Part shown: in pieces, positions 43,967 through 51,731 of the stretch
Position numbering within the stretch: position 1 is the first letter of the stretch
How the letters are laid out: each line of letters begins with the position of its first letter
Assembly: GCA_016342345.1 (NCBI GenBank)
Contig: JAEINO010000001.1
Location: 186,001-250,000 of the forward strand
Direction of reading: 5' to 3'
Source: Pseudodesulfovibrio sp.
GTDB taxonomy: Bacteria > Desulfobacterota > Desulfovibrionia > Desulfovibrionales > Desulfovibrionaceae
DNA length: 64,000 bases
Notes under the pieces: generated by a model
The model's database searches: none
The model's input: the letters and a program-made list of their open reading frames with translations, nothing else
Told to the model about the DNA's origin: nothing
Position numbers and translations under genes: made by a program

Positions 43967-44021
43967 GTTGTAGAATTTACAATATTTTTGATTGACAGCG
44001 TTGTAGAATTTACAATAGAGT
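43967..44021 (+). promoter_or_regulatory. Rightward early promoter with two operators
   Basis: Operator GTTGTAGAATTTACAAT occurs twice, at 43967-43983 and 44000-44016, 33 bp apart. TTGACA at 43992-43997 is followed at spacing 18 by TAGAGT, so the second operator covers the promoter. The block ATTGACAGC-GTTGTA matches the leftward promoter at 43255-43280. The rest of 43872-44138 has no gene. Confidence 0.68.
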
Positions 44022-44138
44022 TACCACAACAGGTCGAGGAAACCACCTGCGCGGCCACGGCCCGCAAACGGTTCCACCCATCCGGCTCCGGCTGGAGCGC
44101 ACGTACAGCGGCGTCCCTAGCTCTTTGACATACCGGGC

Positions 44139-44660
44139 TTAATTATTAATGCCTTCATCAAATTCCAAGAAGATACGGTACGGCACCATCTGATTATGTT
44201 TTATGCAGAACTGCTGCCATCGCTTGTAGTCAGGGTATTTTATTGAGTAGTCATACATTGGAAAATTCACCAAAATGGGCGAAAGTTTAGAACCATCAGA
44301 AGACTCAACATCTTCGATGTCCAATTCCCATTCTGATCTCTCGTCAAATTTGTGGAGACCTTCTTCATCTTCCCAATAGACATACCGATCTTGCAACTTG
44401 TCAGGCAGCCCCGCTTCCAAAGGATTGTAGGAGCGAAAGGGTTGTTTGACAGAGGTTGGCTTCCAACCTTTTGGTGGCCTTGAATTTGGAAACGGCTTTT
44501 CATCCCAATTATCAAAAGAGGAGTTCCGTGTTCTGCCTTTTGATTTGCCATGTCTAACTGTTGACATAGGTTTGCCCCAACACCGGACTCCAAAAATGAC
44601 GATCAGTCCTATTAATGGGAATAGCCACTCCACTACTTCGGACTCCCATCCTGATTGCAA
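44139..44660 (-). CDS. Membrane-anchored accessory protein
   Basis: 173 aa. One N-terminal hydrophobic segment (EWLFPLIGLIVIFGVRCW) anchors it in the inner membrane, with the rest (Trp/Asp/Pro-rich, DRYVYWEDEEGLHKF) probably facing one side. No family recognised. Overlaps the lipoprotein gene by 28 bp and is co-transcribed with it, leftward, against the rightward early promoter. Confidence 0.65.
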   Translation of the reverse strand: MQSGWESEVVEWLFPLIGLIVIFGVRCWGKPMSTVRHGKSKGRTRNSSFDNWDEKPFPNSRPPKGWKPTSVKQPFRSYNPLEAGLPDKLQDRYVYWEDEEGLHKFDERSEWELDIEDVESSDGSKLSPILVNFPMYDYSIKYPDYKRWQQFCIKHNQMVPYRIFLEFDEGINN

Positions 44661-44998
44661 TAAGCACCAAAAGGTACAGGATTCCCGCGCTTAGACGCTT
44701 CCTTAAAGGCTTTGCAGGCTTCAACTTTTCTTCCATGATGGTAAAGTAGTTCCCCTGCCCAATAGGAAGAATGAAAATCATCAGGCACCTGACGGGCAAC
44801 CTCGCTGCAAACCTCATAATAAAGTTCCCAATCCTTGAACCGTTCAAATGGTCCTGGGCTTAAATGGCACTTTGCGGCAACCGTACAAATCTTCACTTTG
44901 TCCGCATCAGTTTCTTGATTTGAAACAATCCGTTTTGCCTTACTCGCACACCCCGCAAGCAAAGCCAGCACCACCGCCACCATTATGATTTTCCGCAT
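44633..44998 (-). CDS. Lipoprotein accessory (moron) gene
   Basis: 121 aa. A signal peptide with lipobox LLAGC (about 13-17) marks a membrane lipoprotein. The rest is helical with four further cysteines (CTVAAKC, CSEV, CKAF, C near the end) and the short ELLYHHGRKVEACKAF stretch, resembling a TPR-type helix pair. Reverse-oriented within phage early DNA, with an inverted repeat upstream, so it is probably a lysogenic-conversion gene such as a superinfection exclusion factor; this is inference. Confidence 0.72.
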   Translation of the reverse strand: MRKIIMVAVVLALLAGCASKAKRIVSNQETDADKVKICTVAAKCHLSPGPFERFKDWELYYEVCSEVARQVPDDFHSSYWAGELLYHHGRKVEACKAFKEASKRGNPVPFGAYCNQDGSPK

Positions 44999-45012
44999 TA
45001 TAGAAGCCCTCC

Positions 45013-45135
45013 GGTATCGAATTCAAGATGTCGCTATCCGAATCGATACCAGAAGCCCGGTAAACCATCAACTTTCCATTCGCATTTCGCGGAAGGGACA
45101 GGCTGGCCGGGGGGTGATCCTCCCACCTCCCGGCC
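45013..45135. repeat. Inverted repeats between the lipoprotein gene and the rightward block
   Basis: GGTATCGAATTC / GAATCGATACC (45013-45052, one gap) and a longer GGCCGGGGGG / CCTCCCGGCC hairpin (45096-45135, one mismatch). They may be an operator for the leftward lipoprotein genes and a terminator or processing hairpin before the rightward block. Confidence 0.5.
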
Positions 45136-45151
45136 TAAACAGGAGAACGCC

Positions 45152-45256
45152 ATGCGTCACATATTCAGAGACTATTTGTATGCCTTTGTCTGTGCCTACC
45201 TGCTTCTCCATCTGGCATTTGTCGGCACCATGGTCTGCCATATCGCCAACAAATAA
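45152..45256 (+). CDS. Small membrane protein
   Basis: 34 aa with one hydrophobic helix (AFVCAYLLLHLAFVGTMVC). Good AGGAG in front of ATG. First gene of the rightward accessory block, too short to be named; it could be a membrane moron or lysis modulator. Confidence 0.6.
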   Translation: MRHIFRDYLYAFVCAYLLLHLAFVGTMVCHIANK

Positions 45257-45269
45257 CCCAAGGAACCCC

Positions 45270-45734
45270 ATGGCTGATTGCAAATTTACACCGTGCGCCA
45301 CCCTCCCCAAATTCAAGGGGAAACCCGGCTTGCCCAAGATATCCTTCTACCCCGCCAAATCGTGGGAAGACACGCACGGCGGCAAGCCCGGCATGTGGCG
45401 CATCATGCACGGTTCAAAGTGGCACACCCGCCCCAACGAATCAGCCAGCTTTTTCACCCTGGAGGGCGTGACCAAAATTGTCATGGATCACCTGTCCCAA
45501 GGTCTGGGCCTCCCCGTGGACTCGCCCGGCGTAACTCCGGGAATACTCCCCAAAACCCCCGTCAGGTATTGGCCCCATGACCAGACTCAACCCCTTGACT
45601 CGTTCACCAAGAATATCCCTTTCACGGATCAGCACGGCGAACAACGTGTCTGGATTTTTTACAAGAACAACCCGGTCCTTCTGGCCGACCTCGAACTGCG
45701 CAACGATCCCCGCAACCCCAACCAACAGGACTAA
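45270..45734 (+). CDS. Unknown protein in the rightward accessory block
   Basis: 154 aa. Start ATG 45270 (MADCKFTPCATLPKFKG); the long frame from 44985 is antisense to the lipoprotein gene and unlikely. Contains WRIMHGSKWHTRPNESASFF and QHGEQRVWIFYKNNPVLLAD. The composition is ordinary, with no membrane segment. I do not recognise a family. Confidence 0.6.
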   Translation: MADCKFTPCATLPKFKGKPGLPKISFYPAKSWEDTHGGKPGMWRIMHGSKWHTRPNESASFFTLEGVTKIVMDHLSQGLGLPVDSPGVTPGILPKTPVRYWPHDQTQPLDSFTKNIPFTDQHGEQRVWIFYKNNPVLLADLELRNDPRNPNQQD

Positions 45735-45738
45735 AGCC

Positions 45739-45942
45739 ATGTCCATCCAAAAGCCCGAATCCGTTGTTTACATAAAGGCAGGCACAAAGACCCAACGCAT
45801 AACATTTAACAGGACACAGACCATACAAATCCTCAAACGCAACGGCTACTCCCACATCCAGGCAAAAAACGCATGGCTCAACATAGCCCACGGCGGCTCC
45901 GCCATCCTGGACAACAAAACAACACTACACCGGGCAATTTAA
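45739..45942 (+). CDS. Small protein of the accessory block
   Basis: 67 aa beginning MSIQKPESVVYIKAGTKTQ, with a helix-turn-helix-like stretch (QTIQILKRNGYSHIQAKNAW). Follows the preceding gene by 4 bp and is likely co-translated. Function unknown. Confidence 0.55.
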   Translation: MSIQKPESVVYIKAGTKTQRITFNRTQTIQILKRNGYSHIQAKNAWLNIAHGGSAILDNKTTLHRAI

Positions 45943-45992
45943 CTAATCAGCCAGCACAAATTTAAATCAAATTTCTAGGAGGCAGTTTAGAT

Positions 45993-46424
45993 ATGCGAAT
46001 TGAAGAAGTTTGTTCCGTATGCGGTGAAGACCTTTGCGACTCCATTTCTGAACTTGAGCCGGAAGAGGGCGAAGTCCTCGACGATGCGCGTTGGGGGCGT
46101 CACCCATCCTACGAAAGCACCGGAGTTTGTCCGCGTTGCGATTGCGGTTTCAAGGTCTGGTTTGACACTGAGGTTTCAGTAGAAACCACCGTCGCCGGGT
46201 TGGAAACCGAAGGCACAGGGGAAGTTGACCCCAAGAAGGTTGAAGAATTTTTTGCACAGTCTCCGGGCGAGTACAAATTCCCCCGCGATGTCCGCTGTGA
46301 GCATTGCCGCGCCCAGCTTCAACTTAAAGATCGAACGGCAAAGGAAGCCATGGATAGAGGGATGCGCATAGCAATGGAATTTCCGATCCCGCGTGTGACT
46401 TGCCAAGTCTGCGCACCAAAATGA
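45993..46424 (+). CDS. Zinc-ribbon accessory protein
   Basis: 143 aa with three or four CxxC-type pairs: CSVCGEDLC (7-15), CPRCDCG, CEHC (about 105) and CQVC at the end. Acidic middle. Pattern suggests at least two zinc-binding ribbons, as in small phage proteins that bind nucleic acids or host proteins. GGAGG before ATG. Confidence 0.68.
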   Translation: MRIEEVCSVCGEDLCDSISELEPEEGEVLDDARWGRHPSYESTGVCPRCDCGFKVWFDTEVSVETTVAGLETEGTGEVDPKKVEEFFAQSPGEYKFPRDVRCEHCRAQLQLKDRTAKEAMDRGMRIAMEFPIPRVTCQVCAPK

Positions 46425-46440
46425 TGAGAGGTAGTACGAT

Positions 46441-46821
46441 ATGAGTAAAGATTTTGAACTGTATGGCGAAGGCTGGCGCAAAGAATTGATGCAATTCAAG
46501 AAAGCTGAGTTGATCGATTTATTCCGCGATCTGTGTCTTACCCGCGACCGACTCAAGACAATGCAAGAGCAGACCGGGGCAAGGGCCGAAGATATCCGTA
46601 AGAACCTGGTTTTTAAAATGGACACAGTTGAGGCCATGCGTAAATGCGCGGTCAAGGCTCTCAACCTCTCAAAAGACGAGAACGCCGAATGCAAGGCATG
46701 TGGTCATGGCGGCGGTGAACATGGGGCTGATTGTCCTATTGCTACCCTCTTAGACATTCCTCTCATGGTCGTGGATTTCGATCTTCATGGGCGCGAATAC
46801 CTCGAAGAGAATGGAGGGTAG
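46441..46821 (+). CDS. Small cysteine-rich accessory protein
   Basis: 126 aa: an N-terminal helix (LIDLFRDLCLTRDRLKTM) and a C-terminal AECKACGHGGGEHGADC segment with Cys and His in zinc-binding spacing. Follows the zinc-ribbon gene by 16 bp. Function unknown. Confidence 0.6.
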   Translation: MSKDFELYGEGWRKELMQFKKAELIDLFRDLCLTRDRLKTMQEQTGARAEDIRKNLVFKMDTVEAMRKCAVKALNLSKDENAECKACGHGGGEHGADCPIATLLDIPLMVVDFDLHGREYLEENGG

Positions 46822-46825
46822 GTTT

Positions 46826-46972
46826 ATGTACGTCTATTTGAGATCAAAGCACGAACAACTATGGACTGTCGGATTCTATGAGCCGTCCGGTGAGTGGGTG
46901 CCTGAAAGTGATCACGACACTCAGGATGCGGCAGCCGAGCGCGTTGCATACCTCAACGGGCAAACTGGTTGA
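46826..46972 (+). CDS. Small protein of the accessory block
   Basis: 48 aa, MYVYLRSKHEQLWTVGFY. Probably beta-rich. Start ATG 46826 lies directly after the preceding stop; the frame extends to 46787. Function unknown. Confidence 0.5.
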   Translation: MYVYLRSKHEQLWTVGFYEPSGEWVPESDHDTQDAAAERVAYLNGQTG

Positions 46973-46983
46973 TAGGAGTCACG

Positions 46984-47298
46984 ATGCAAAAGTCCCTGTT
47001 TATCCCCCTCAAGACTGAATATTTTGAAGCCTTTGAATCCGGCAAAAAGACCGTCGAACTCCGCGCCTTGAATGACCGTTGGAATCTCAAGGTTTGTCGG
47101 ATCGGTCGGTCCGTCCTGCTCTCCAAGGGATACGGCAAGCATCACCGCCTCAAGGGATACGTGGGCCACGCCGAAATCGTGCGCGGCTGTGAACTTGAAC
47201 TGAACGAACGCGAGGCCGTGAAGGAGTGCTACGGGAATGACGCTTTGAATATTGTTCGTATCCGTATCGATGGCCTGCAACCCGTCGAAACTGCTTGA
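46984..47298 (+). CDS. ASCH-domain protein
   Basis: 104 aa. KSLFIPLKTEYFEAFESGKK at the N-terminus, then VELRALNDRW and GYVGHAEIVRGCELEL, fits the ASCH fold, an RNA-binding beta-barrel (also known as DUF3850-type). ASCH proteins are often coupled to RNA modification or defence. ATG 46984 is preceded by AGGAG; an earlier start at 46969 is open. Confidence 0.7.
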   Translation: MQKSLFIPLKTEYFEAFESGKKTVELRALNDRWNLKVCRIGRSVLLSKGYGKHHRLKGYVGHAEIVRGCELELNEREAVKECYGNDALNIVRIRIDGLQPVETA

Positions 47299-47323
47299 TA
47301 GGCAGTTGACTATGTGTGCAATG

Positions 47324-47677
47324 CTATTTTTTAGGCGGAGTCGGCCAGACAATGGGCAACTCAAACTTGACCCGGGAAACCGTTCCATTCTCTTGGGATG
47401 CTTCCAGATCACCGCCCATACTGAAATAGGGAATGCGGATACTGGCTTCTCCTTTTTGCCCAGTACTTTCTTGCACGGTGACTGCTACATCAAAGGTGAC
47501 TGTTTGAAAGCCTTCATGGGTGCCGTCTATGGCCCAGTAGCTAGCACTTTCCTCTCCTGGGATGTGCTTAATCAAAGGAGCAATTTTGGCATCAGTCTCC
47601 TTAACCCCTTCTTGGGCTTCTCTGATTCCAAGGACTATTTCTTTCAAAGACTCTGCAACAAACGCTTTCAAGTTCAT
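47324..47677 (-). CDS. Reverse-oriented unknown accessory protein
   Basis: 117 aa. Start ATG 47677 (MNLKAFVAES) is 8 bp from AGAGAGG; the frame extends to 47731. The N-terminal helix (ESLKEIVLGIREAQEG) is followed by beta strands (VTFDVAVTVQES; VSRVKFELPIVWP). This helix-plus-sandwich pattern occurs in small unknown proteins. It is the only leftward gene within this rightward block, so it is likely a separate insertion with its own promoter. Confidence 0.6.
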   Translation of the reverse strand: MNLKAFVAESLKEIVLGIREAQEGVKETDAKIAPLIKHIPGEESASYWAIDGTHEGFQTVTFDVAVTVQESTGQKGEASIRIPYFSMGGDLEASQENGTVSRVKFELPIVWPTPPKK

Positions 47678-47771
47678 AAGGGCAGCCTCTCTTTGTATTT
47701 TACGGTGACTATGCCGCAAAGCATGACGCATGTCATCAACCCGGCAAAGTATTCAAAATCAGGTGACAATA

Positions 47772-48515
47772 ATGGGTAATCTCGTCGTTTCATTCTCAGG
47801 GGGTAAGGACTCCACCGCATTGCTCCTGCGCTTGCTTGAGCTTGGCGAGGACGTTCACTCTGCCGTGTTTTTTGACACGGGTTGGGAGTTTCCTCAGATG
47901 TACGACCACATTGCCAAGGTGGAAGAATATACGGGCATGGAGATCGTGACGCTCAAGCCTTCATGCTCTTTCGATTACCACTTGTACGACCGTCCGGTGC
48001 AACGCCGAAAGAAAGGCGATACGCAAAATGGGCAGTATTACAAGTTTGGCTACGGCTGGCCTCAGATGGGCAGCAATGGCCGATGGTGTACCCGCATCAA
48101 GATCAACGCCACAAGTCAGTATGCAAAGACCCATGATGCAACCGAGGCCATAGGCTTTGCCTCAGACGAATCCGAGCGTTGTCACTCCGAAGAGGTCAAA
48201 GGCCGTGACTGTGTATTCCCGATGGTTGAATGGGGAATGACTGAGGCCGACGCGCTGGCCTACTGCATGGAACGCGGCTTCACATGGGGCGGTTTGTACG
48301 AACACTTTGACCGAGTGTCTTGCTATTGCTGCCCGCTCAAGGGTTCCCCTCGGCAGTGGCAACTCATCCGAGAACATTACCCAGAACAATGGGCCGAGAT
48401 GCTCCGCAAGGACGCGGCCATCGATAATAACCGAGGTTTCTACGGATTCAAGACAGTGCATGAGCTTGAAGCGTGGTTTGCCTACAGCGGTAGCCTTATG
48501 GCTCACGCCGTTTAG
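47772..48515 (+). CDS. PAPS-reductase-family (adenine-nucleotide alpha-hydrolase) protein
   Basis: 247 aa. The PPi-loop SFSGGKDSTALLL (about 6-18) is that of the CysH/PAPS-reductase and tRNA-thiolase families. Other cysteines are in GRWCTRIKI (about 115) and in CYCCPLKGSP (about 184), so an Fe-S cluster or redox-active pair is possible. Canonical CysH ends in ECG-H; here that end is absent. Phage members of this family are known but their roles are not. It could activate sulfur or thiolate nucleic acids. ATG 47772 follows AGGTG. Confidence 0.75.
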   Translation: MGNLVVSFSGGKDSTALLLRLLELGEDVHSAVFFDTGWEFPQMYDHIAKVEEYTGMEIVTLKPSCSFDYHLYDRPVQRRKKGDTQNGQYYKFGYGWPQMGSNGRWCTRIKINATSQYAKTHDATEAIGFASDESERCHSEEVKGRDCVFPMVEWGMTEADALAYCMERGFTWGGLYEHFDRVSCYCCPLKGSPRQWQLIREHYPEQWAEMLRKDAAIDNNRGFYGFKTVHELEAWFAYSGSLMAHAV

Positions 48516-48547
48516 AAATAACGCAGTATCAGCAGGAGGTAGCGATA

Positions 48548-48712
48548 ATGAGCAACTTAATACTTTGCCCTAAATGCAAATTCCCCATTGCCTTAGAAGG
48601 CGGCATGTTGATTGGTGGTTATCGCCTTTGCTGCCCTGATTGCGAATGGGAAAGCAAAATTTACGATACCGAAGATGAAGCCTTGATTAAAGGCGCAACC
48701 GATTCAAAATAG
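48548..48712 (+). CDS. Lar-like zinc-ribbon small protein
   Basis: 54 aa: LCPKCKFPIALEGG, then RLCCPDCEWESKIYDTED, two CxxC pairs in the order of restriction-alleviation (Lar) family proteins. Such proteins help phages avoid type I restriction. The similarity is motif-level only. Good GGAGG before ATG. Confidence 0.6.
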   Translation: MSNLILCPKCKFPIALEGGMLIGGYRLCCPDCEWESKIYDTEDEALIKGATDSK

Positions 48713-48728
48713 TCTTGGAGAGATAAAA

Positions 48729-49049
48729 ATGATCGAACTCAGATACCACCACGCATTGCCAGACATGGTTAAGATTGTCGGCCTTGATATTCGGCCTATA
48801 GCAGAGTGTGAAGGCGGTGGATACATGGTCCCGAAAAAACAAGGCGAACTATTAAGAGATTCTTACCAGTTCGATAAGTTGAAAAAAGCATACAGGCTCA
48901 AATGTGCTGCGCTTTGCATGGCTTGCCGGGGGATAGAAATGTTAGATGTAAAGGATGTCGTTGCCTATACAAATCTCGTAATTAAGCAGCGCGAGGTAAT
49001 AGCAAAGTCAGACGCTATTTATGATGAGATCTTAAGAGATTCTAAATAA
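48729..49049 (+). CDS. Unknown accessory protein
   Basis: 106 aa. ELRYHHALPDMVKIVGLD at the start and ALCMACRGIEMLDVKDVVAY with a single CxxC. No family recognised. Follows the Lar-like gene by 16 bp in the same direction. Confidence 0.55.
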   Translation: MIELRYHHALPDMVKIVGLDIRPIAECEGGGYMVPKKQGELLRDSYQFDKLKKAYRLKCAALCMACRGIEMLDVKDVVAYTNLVIKQREVIAKSDAIYDEILRDSK

Positions 49050-49133
49050 CTGGACCAATTTTCCCAAGCGGTGAAAATGGTAAAAATCTTACTATCAGCA
49101 GAACCACGACTAACAATTTAAAGGAGAAATACA

Positions 49134-49565
49134 ATGGCTAAATTTAAGAAGATCACTGTTGAAATCGAAGCTATTATTTTTGATTTTGCACCAGCAACCG
49201 CAGATGCCCTTGTCGAAATGGCTGGCCCAGACAGTAATCGGTTTTTGACGTTCGATGAAAATGGCGTCCACATTGAAACACTTGAAGGCACCATGACAGG
49301 CAATCTTGGTGACTACATCATAAAGGGCGTGAAGGGTGAACTATACCCCTGCAAGCCTGATGTATTTATGGCGACATACGAAGCGTCCAACAAAATCCAT
49401 AAAATCCCAGACCTCACTGATAGGGCTGATCTTCTTAGCCAGACGAAAGACCTGATGGAGCAACTACACAGAATGTCTCCATACACCTACCTGCTTATTA
49501 CATCGACAGATGCACGGGTTGTTCAAGAGGAAATGAACGCTACGCACCCGACCTATGACAACTAA
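49134..49565 (+). CDS. Unknown accessory protein
   Basis: 143 aa, soluble. VEIEAIIFDFAPATADALVE, then GDYIIKGVKGELYPCKPDVF. The last phrase is like small phage proteins in which an internal strand carries a conserved KGxxGE. Start has AAGGAG. Function unknown. Confidence 0.58.
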   Translation: MAKFKKITVEIEAIIFDFAPATADALVEMAGPDSNRFLTFDENGVHIETLEGTMTGNLGDYIIKGVKGELYPCKPDVFMATYEASNKIHKIPDLTDRADLLSQTKDLMEQLHRMSPYTYLLITSTDARVVQEEMNATHPTYDN

Positions 49566-49588
49566 TCCGCAATACTCACGGAGGAATT

Positions 49589-49789
49589 ATGGCACACGCA
49601 GAAATTTGCCCGGTATGCATGGGGAGAGGAACATACGCCACCGCCAAACCGGAAACGTCAACCACTGTGACAACCACGGAAAGGGTTTGCCACGGCTGCG
49701 GCGGCAAGGGATGGGTGACGGTTGAGGCGAAGCCAAAATATGAAATCACCCGTGACCCCAACGCAACATACGGGCCGTGGCCGATCTGA
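49589..49789 (+). CDS. DnaJ-type zinc-finger small protein
   Basis: 66 aa with CPVCMGRGTY and CHGCGGKGW, the CxxCxGxG pattern of DnaJ zinc fingers. Stand-alone domains of this kind bind proteins or nucleic acids; a co-chaperone or regulator role is possible. GGAGG before ATG. Confidence 0.68.
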   Translation: MAHAEICPVCMGRGTYATAKPETSTTVTTTERVCHGCGGKGWVTVEAKPKYEITRDPNATYGPWPI

Positions 49790-49818
49790 AATAAACGAAC
49801 TCAGCAACAGGAGGCAAT

Positions 49819-50337
49819 ATGGGGATGACAGACGAAGCACAGTGGACGCTTAACAATTATAAAGGCGGTGGGGCATCTATCCTACATGCAAGGCGTGTGC
49901 TGCTTTTGGATAAAGTGTCTCGACTTCGGAAGGCTGGTGCCAACCTTTATCGTCGCGCTGCAATTGCTGCCTTTGAAGGTAGGACTAAAGACTTTGAACG
50001 CCTTGGTCGTGGGGCCGCCATCTGCCGGAAGACAACCGCGCCCAAGGGCCGGACGCTTGCGGGCGCGGTTGTCACAAACGAGAGAGGCCGCACCACATGG
50101 CACGGCCTCACCTTTCGCGTTGCCGCCAGGACAACCCCAACGAGCAGAAAAACAATGCCTAGCCCATGCGAAAACTGCAAGTTCCACCCAGATGAATGGG
50201 ACATATCGGTTTTTATGCTGAACAAAGGGACATGCAAAGCAGGTCACTCCATCCACACCACGGATGCAACGCCACCAGATATGTATTTTGACGAAACCGG
50301 CAAAGAAATAAACAGCTGCACCGACAAAAAGGATTAG
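49819..50337 (+). CDS. Unknown accessory protein with C-terminal cysteine pair
   Basis: 172 aa. The N-terminal half is helical and Arg-rich (ANLYRRAAIAAFEGR). The C-terminal third (SPCENCKFHPDEW, then CKAGHSIH) has a zinc-binding-type Cys/His set and may be a separate short gene starting at MPSPCEN. No family recognised. Confidence 0.5.
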   Translation: MGMTDEAQWTLNNYKGGGASILHARRVLLLDKVSRLRKAGANLYRRAAIAAFEGRTKDFERLGRGAAICRKTTAPKGRTLAGAVVTNERGRTTWHGLTFRVAARTTPTSRKTMPSPCENCKFHPDEWDISVFMLNKGTCKAGHSIHTTDATPPDMYFDETGKEINSCTDKKD

Positions 50338-50344
50338 TAAGATC

Positions 50345-50581
50345 ATGACCGTCAGAGGACCATTCTTCACACGCCAGAGAGCTGCAGCATATTGCGGCGT
50401 CTCTGCGCGTGAGTTTGACCGCTGGCGCAAACAATATATCATCCCCACCAACGGCCCTACTGCCCGCTCCTACGCAGCTTCAGTTCTCGACCTATTCATG
50501 GCCGACCCTCACGCTTTTCAAATAGCCAAGCCTAGATCATCCAGGCCTATCTCTCTTGACGAGTTGTCGGCACCACTGTAG
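50345..50581 (+). CDS. Excisionase-like (AlpA-type) helix-turn-helix protein
   Basis: 78 aa, FTRQRAAAYCGVSAREFDRW as DNA-binding helix pair, as in recombination-directionality factors. It lies 9 bp upstream of the integrase in the same direction, the usual place of an excisionase. Confidence 0.7.
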   Translation: MTVRGPFFTRQRAAAYCGVSAREFDRWRKQYIIPTNGPTARSYAASVLDLFMADPHAFQIAKPRSSRPISLDELSAPL

Positions 50582-50590
50582 AAGTTCACG

Positions 50591-51652
50591 ATGGCTTACC
50601 AGCGCGGACGATCAAAACTTTGGTATGTCTCGGTGCGCGAACCGGAGACAGGCCGCTCCCTGCGACTTTCTGCCAAAACCGAGGCAGAGGCGGAAGCTCT
50701 GGCGTTGGAATACCGAGCCGCCAAGAAGCGCGGGGACAAGTCCATCCTGCCCATCATTGCCAGCAAATCAGATACATTTCGTGACCATGCCATCAGATAC
50801 TTGCAGACACTCAAGCCGGATACCAAGAAAAATGAGTTATATGCCATCAATACATATCTCCATGTCATAGGCCATCTACCACTGAACAGGCTTTTATCCA
50901 TACACCTCCAGGATGTAGTCGACACCCTGCGAGAGCGCGGGCTAGCACAAAACTCAATCAAGCGCAGAATGGTCACAGTCAAGGCTATCCTCAACCGTGC
51001 GGCGGCAGATGGTATAATAGATAGCGTTCCATCCTACACAGTCTCCGCAGGTAAAGACGCCGTAATCATCCCGCCAAGCAAAGACGAAATCAGAAGACTC
51101 ATTGCCAATGCCGCGCCGCACCTGATTCGTGCCATCATCATTGACGCTCATACAGGCATCAGGGCCGGAAAGACGGAACTCCAAGCGATCACATGGGACC
51201 ATATAGACCTCAATAGTCGAGTTATCAGAGTTGAGTCAGCAAAGAAGGGAGGGTTGCCCTGGCGTGAAATTCCCATTTCTGACACGCTCCTACCGCATCT
51301 CCAACACTGGCACAGGGAAGACGGGGGTACAGGTCACGTTGTCCATTACAAGGGCAAACAGGTTGGGTCTATGAAAGGCGCATGGGCATCGGCAAAGCGC
51401 AGATCCGGGATTACGCGCCGCCTCCGCATGTACGATATGCGCCACGCTTTCATCACTGAGATCATTTCCAGTGGCGTTGACATCACAACCGCCGCCTATC
51501 TCGCAGGGCATGCCAGCCCCGCAACCACGGCGAAAGTGTACCGCCATGTCAAGACCTCAGACACTCGTGCCGCAGTCGAGAAAATTGGTGGACACAATGG
51601 TGTACACAAATGCCCTGAAACGGGCCTAGATGGACACAAATTTAGCCAGTAA
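50591..51652 (+). CDS. int: Tyrosine-type phage integrase
   Basis: 353 aa. N-terminal arm-binding part with a core-binding domain (about 70-150), then a catalytic domain. Arg in HTGIRAGKTEL (about 197), the hairpin Lys in ESAKKGG, the tetrad end YDMRHAFIT (about 278; Tyr where many have His) and Tyr in KVYRHV (about 314). It would carry out integration at the tRNA-Thr site; attR begins 27 bp after its stop. Its placement at the attR side, far from the tRNA, is less common. Confidence 0.9.
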   Translation: MAYQRGRSKLWYVSVREPETGRSLRLSAKTEAEAEALALEYRAAKKRGDKSILPIIASKSDTFRDHAIRYLQTLKPDTKKNELYAINTYLHVIGHLPLNRLLSIHLQDVVDTLRERGLAQNSIKRRMVTVKAILNRAAADGIIDSVPSYTVSAGKDAVIIPPSKDEIRRLIANAAPHLIRAIIIDAHTGIRAGKTELQAITWDHIDLNSRVIRVESAKKGGLPWREIPISDTLLPHLQHWHREDGGTGHVVHYKGKQVGSMKGAWASAKRRSGITRRLRMYDMRHAFITEIISSGVDITTAAYLAGHASPATTAKVYRHVKTSDTRAAVEKIGGHNGVHKCPETGLDGHKFSQ

Positions 51653-51679
51653 CTATCTGGAATTACTACACGCCAACCA

Positions 51680-51726
51680 CCTTGGTAAGGACGAGGTAGG
51701 CAGTTCAATCCTGCTCGACAGCTCCA
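51680..51726 (+). repeat. attR core (47 bp)
   Basis: Exact copy of the tRNA-Thr 3' half at 17373-17419, ending at position 51727 (C versus G). Only this 3' piece is present here, so it is not a functional tRNA. Confidence 0.95.
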
Positions 51727-51731
51727 CATTT

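Larger units (their letters stand above)
17373..51726. mobile_element. Prophage, T7/BPP-1-like podovirus type, integrated in tRNA-Thr
   Basis: About 34.4 kb between two perfect 47-bp direct repeats. It contains integrase, excisionase-like protein, repressor/Cro switch, replication protein, terminase, portal, scaffold, capsid, tubular tail proteins, internal virion proteins and fibre. All modules needed for virions are present and unbroken, so it may be inducible. Head and tail genes point left, accessory genes point right. The chromosome outside differs in base composition and has unrelated metabolism genes. Confidence 0.93.

Noticed and set aside
44028-44138. GC-rich block after the rightward promoter as a possible coding remnant
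   Set aside because: An open frame exists but has no ATG, GTG or TTG in a sensible place; it is left as non-coding DNA.
17490-51652. Diversity-generating retroelement, as in phage BPP-1
   Set aside because: The phage shares the BPP-1-like layout, but I see no reverse transcriptase and no template/variable repeat pair near the fibre genes.
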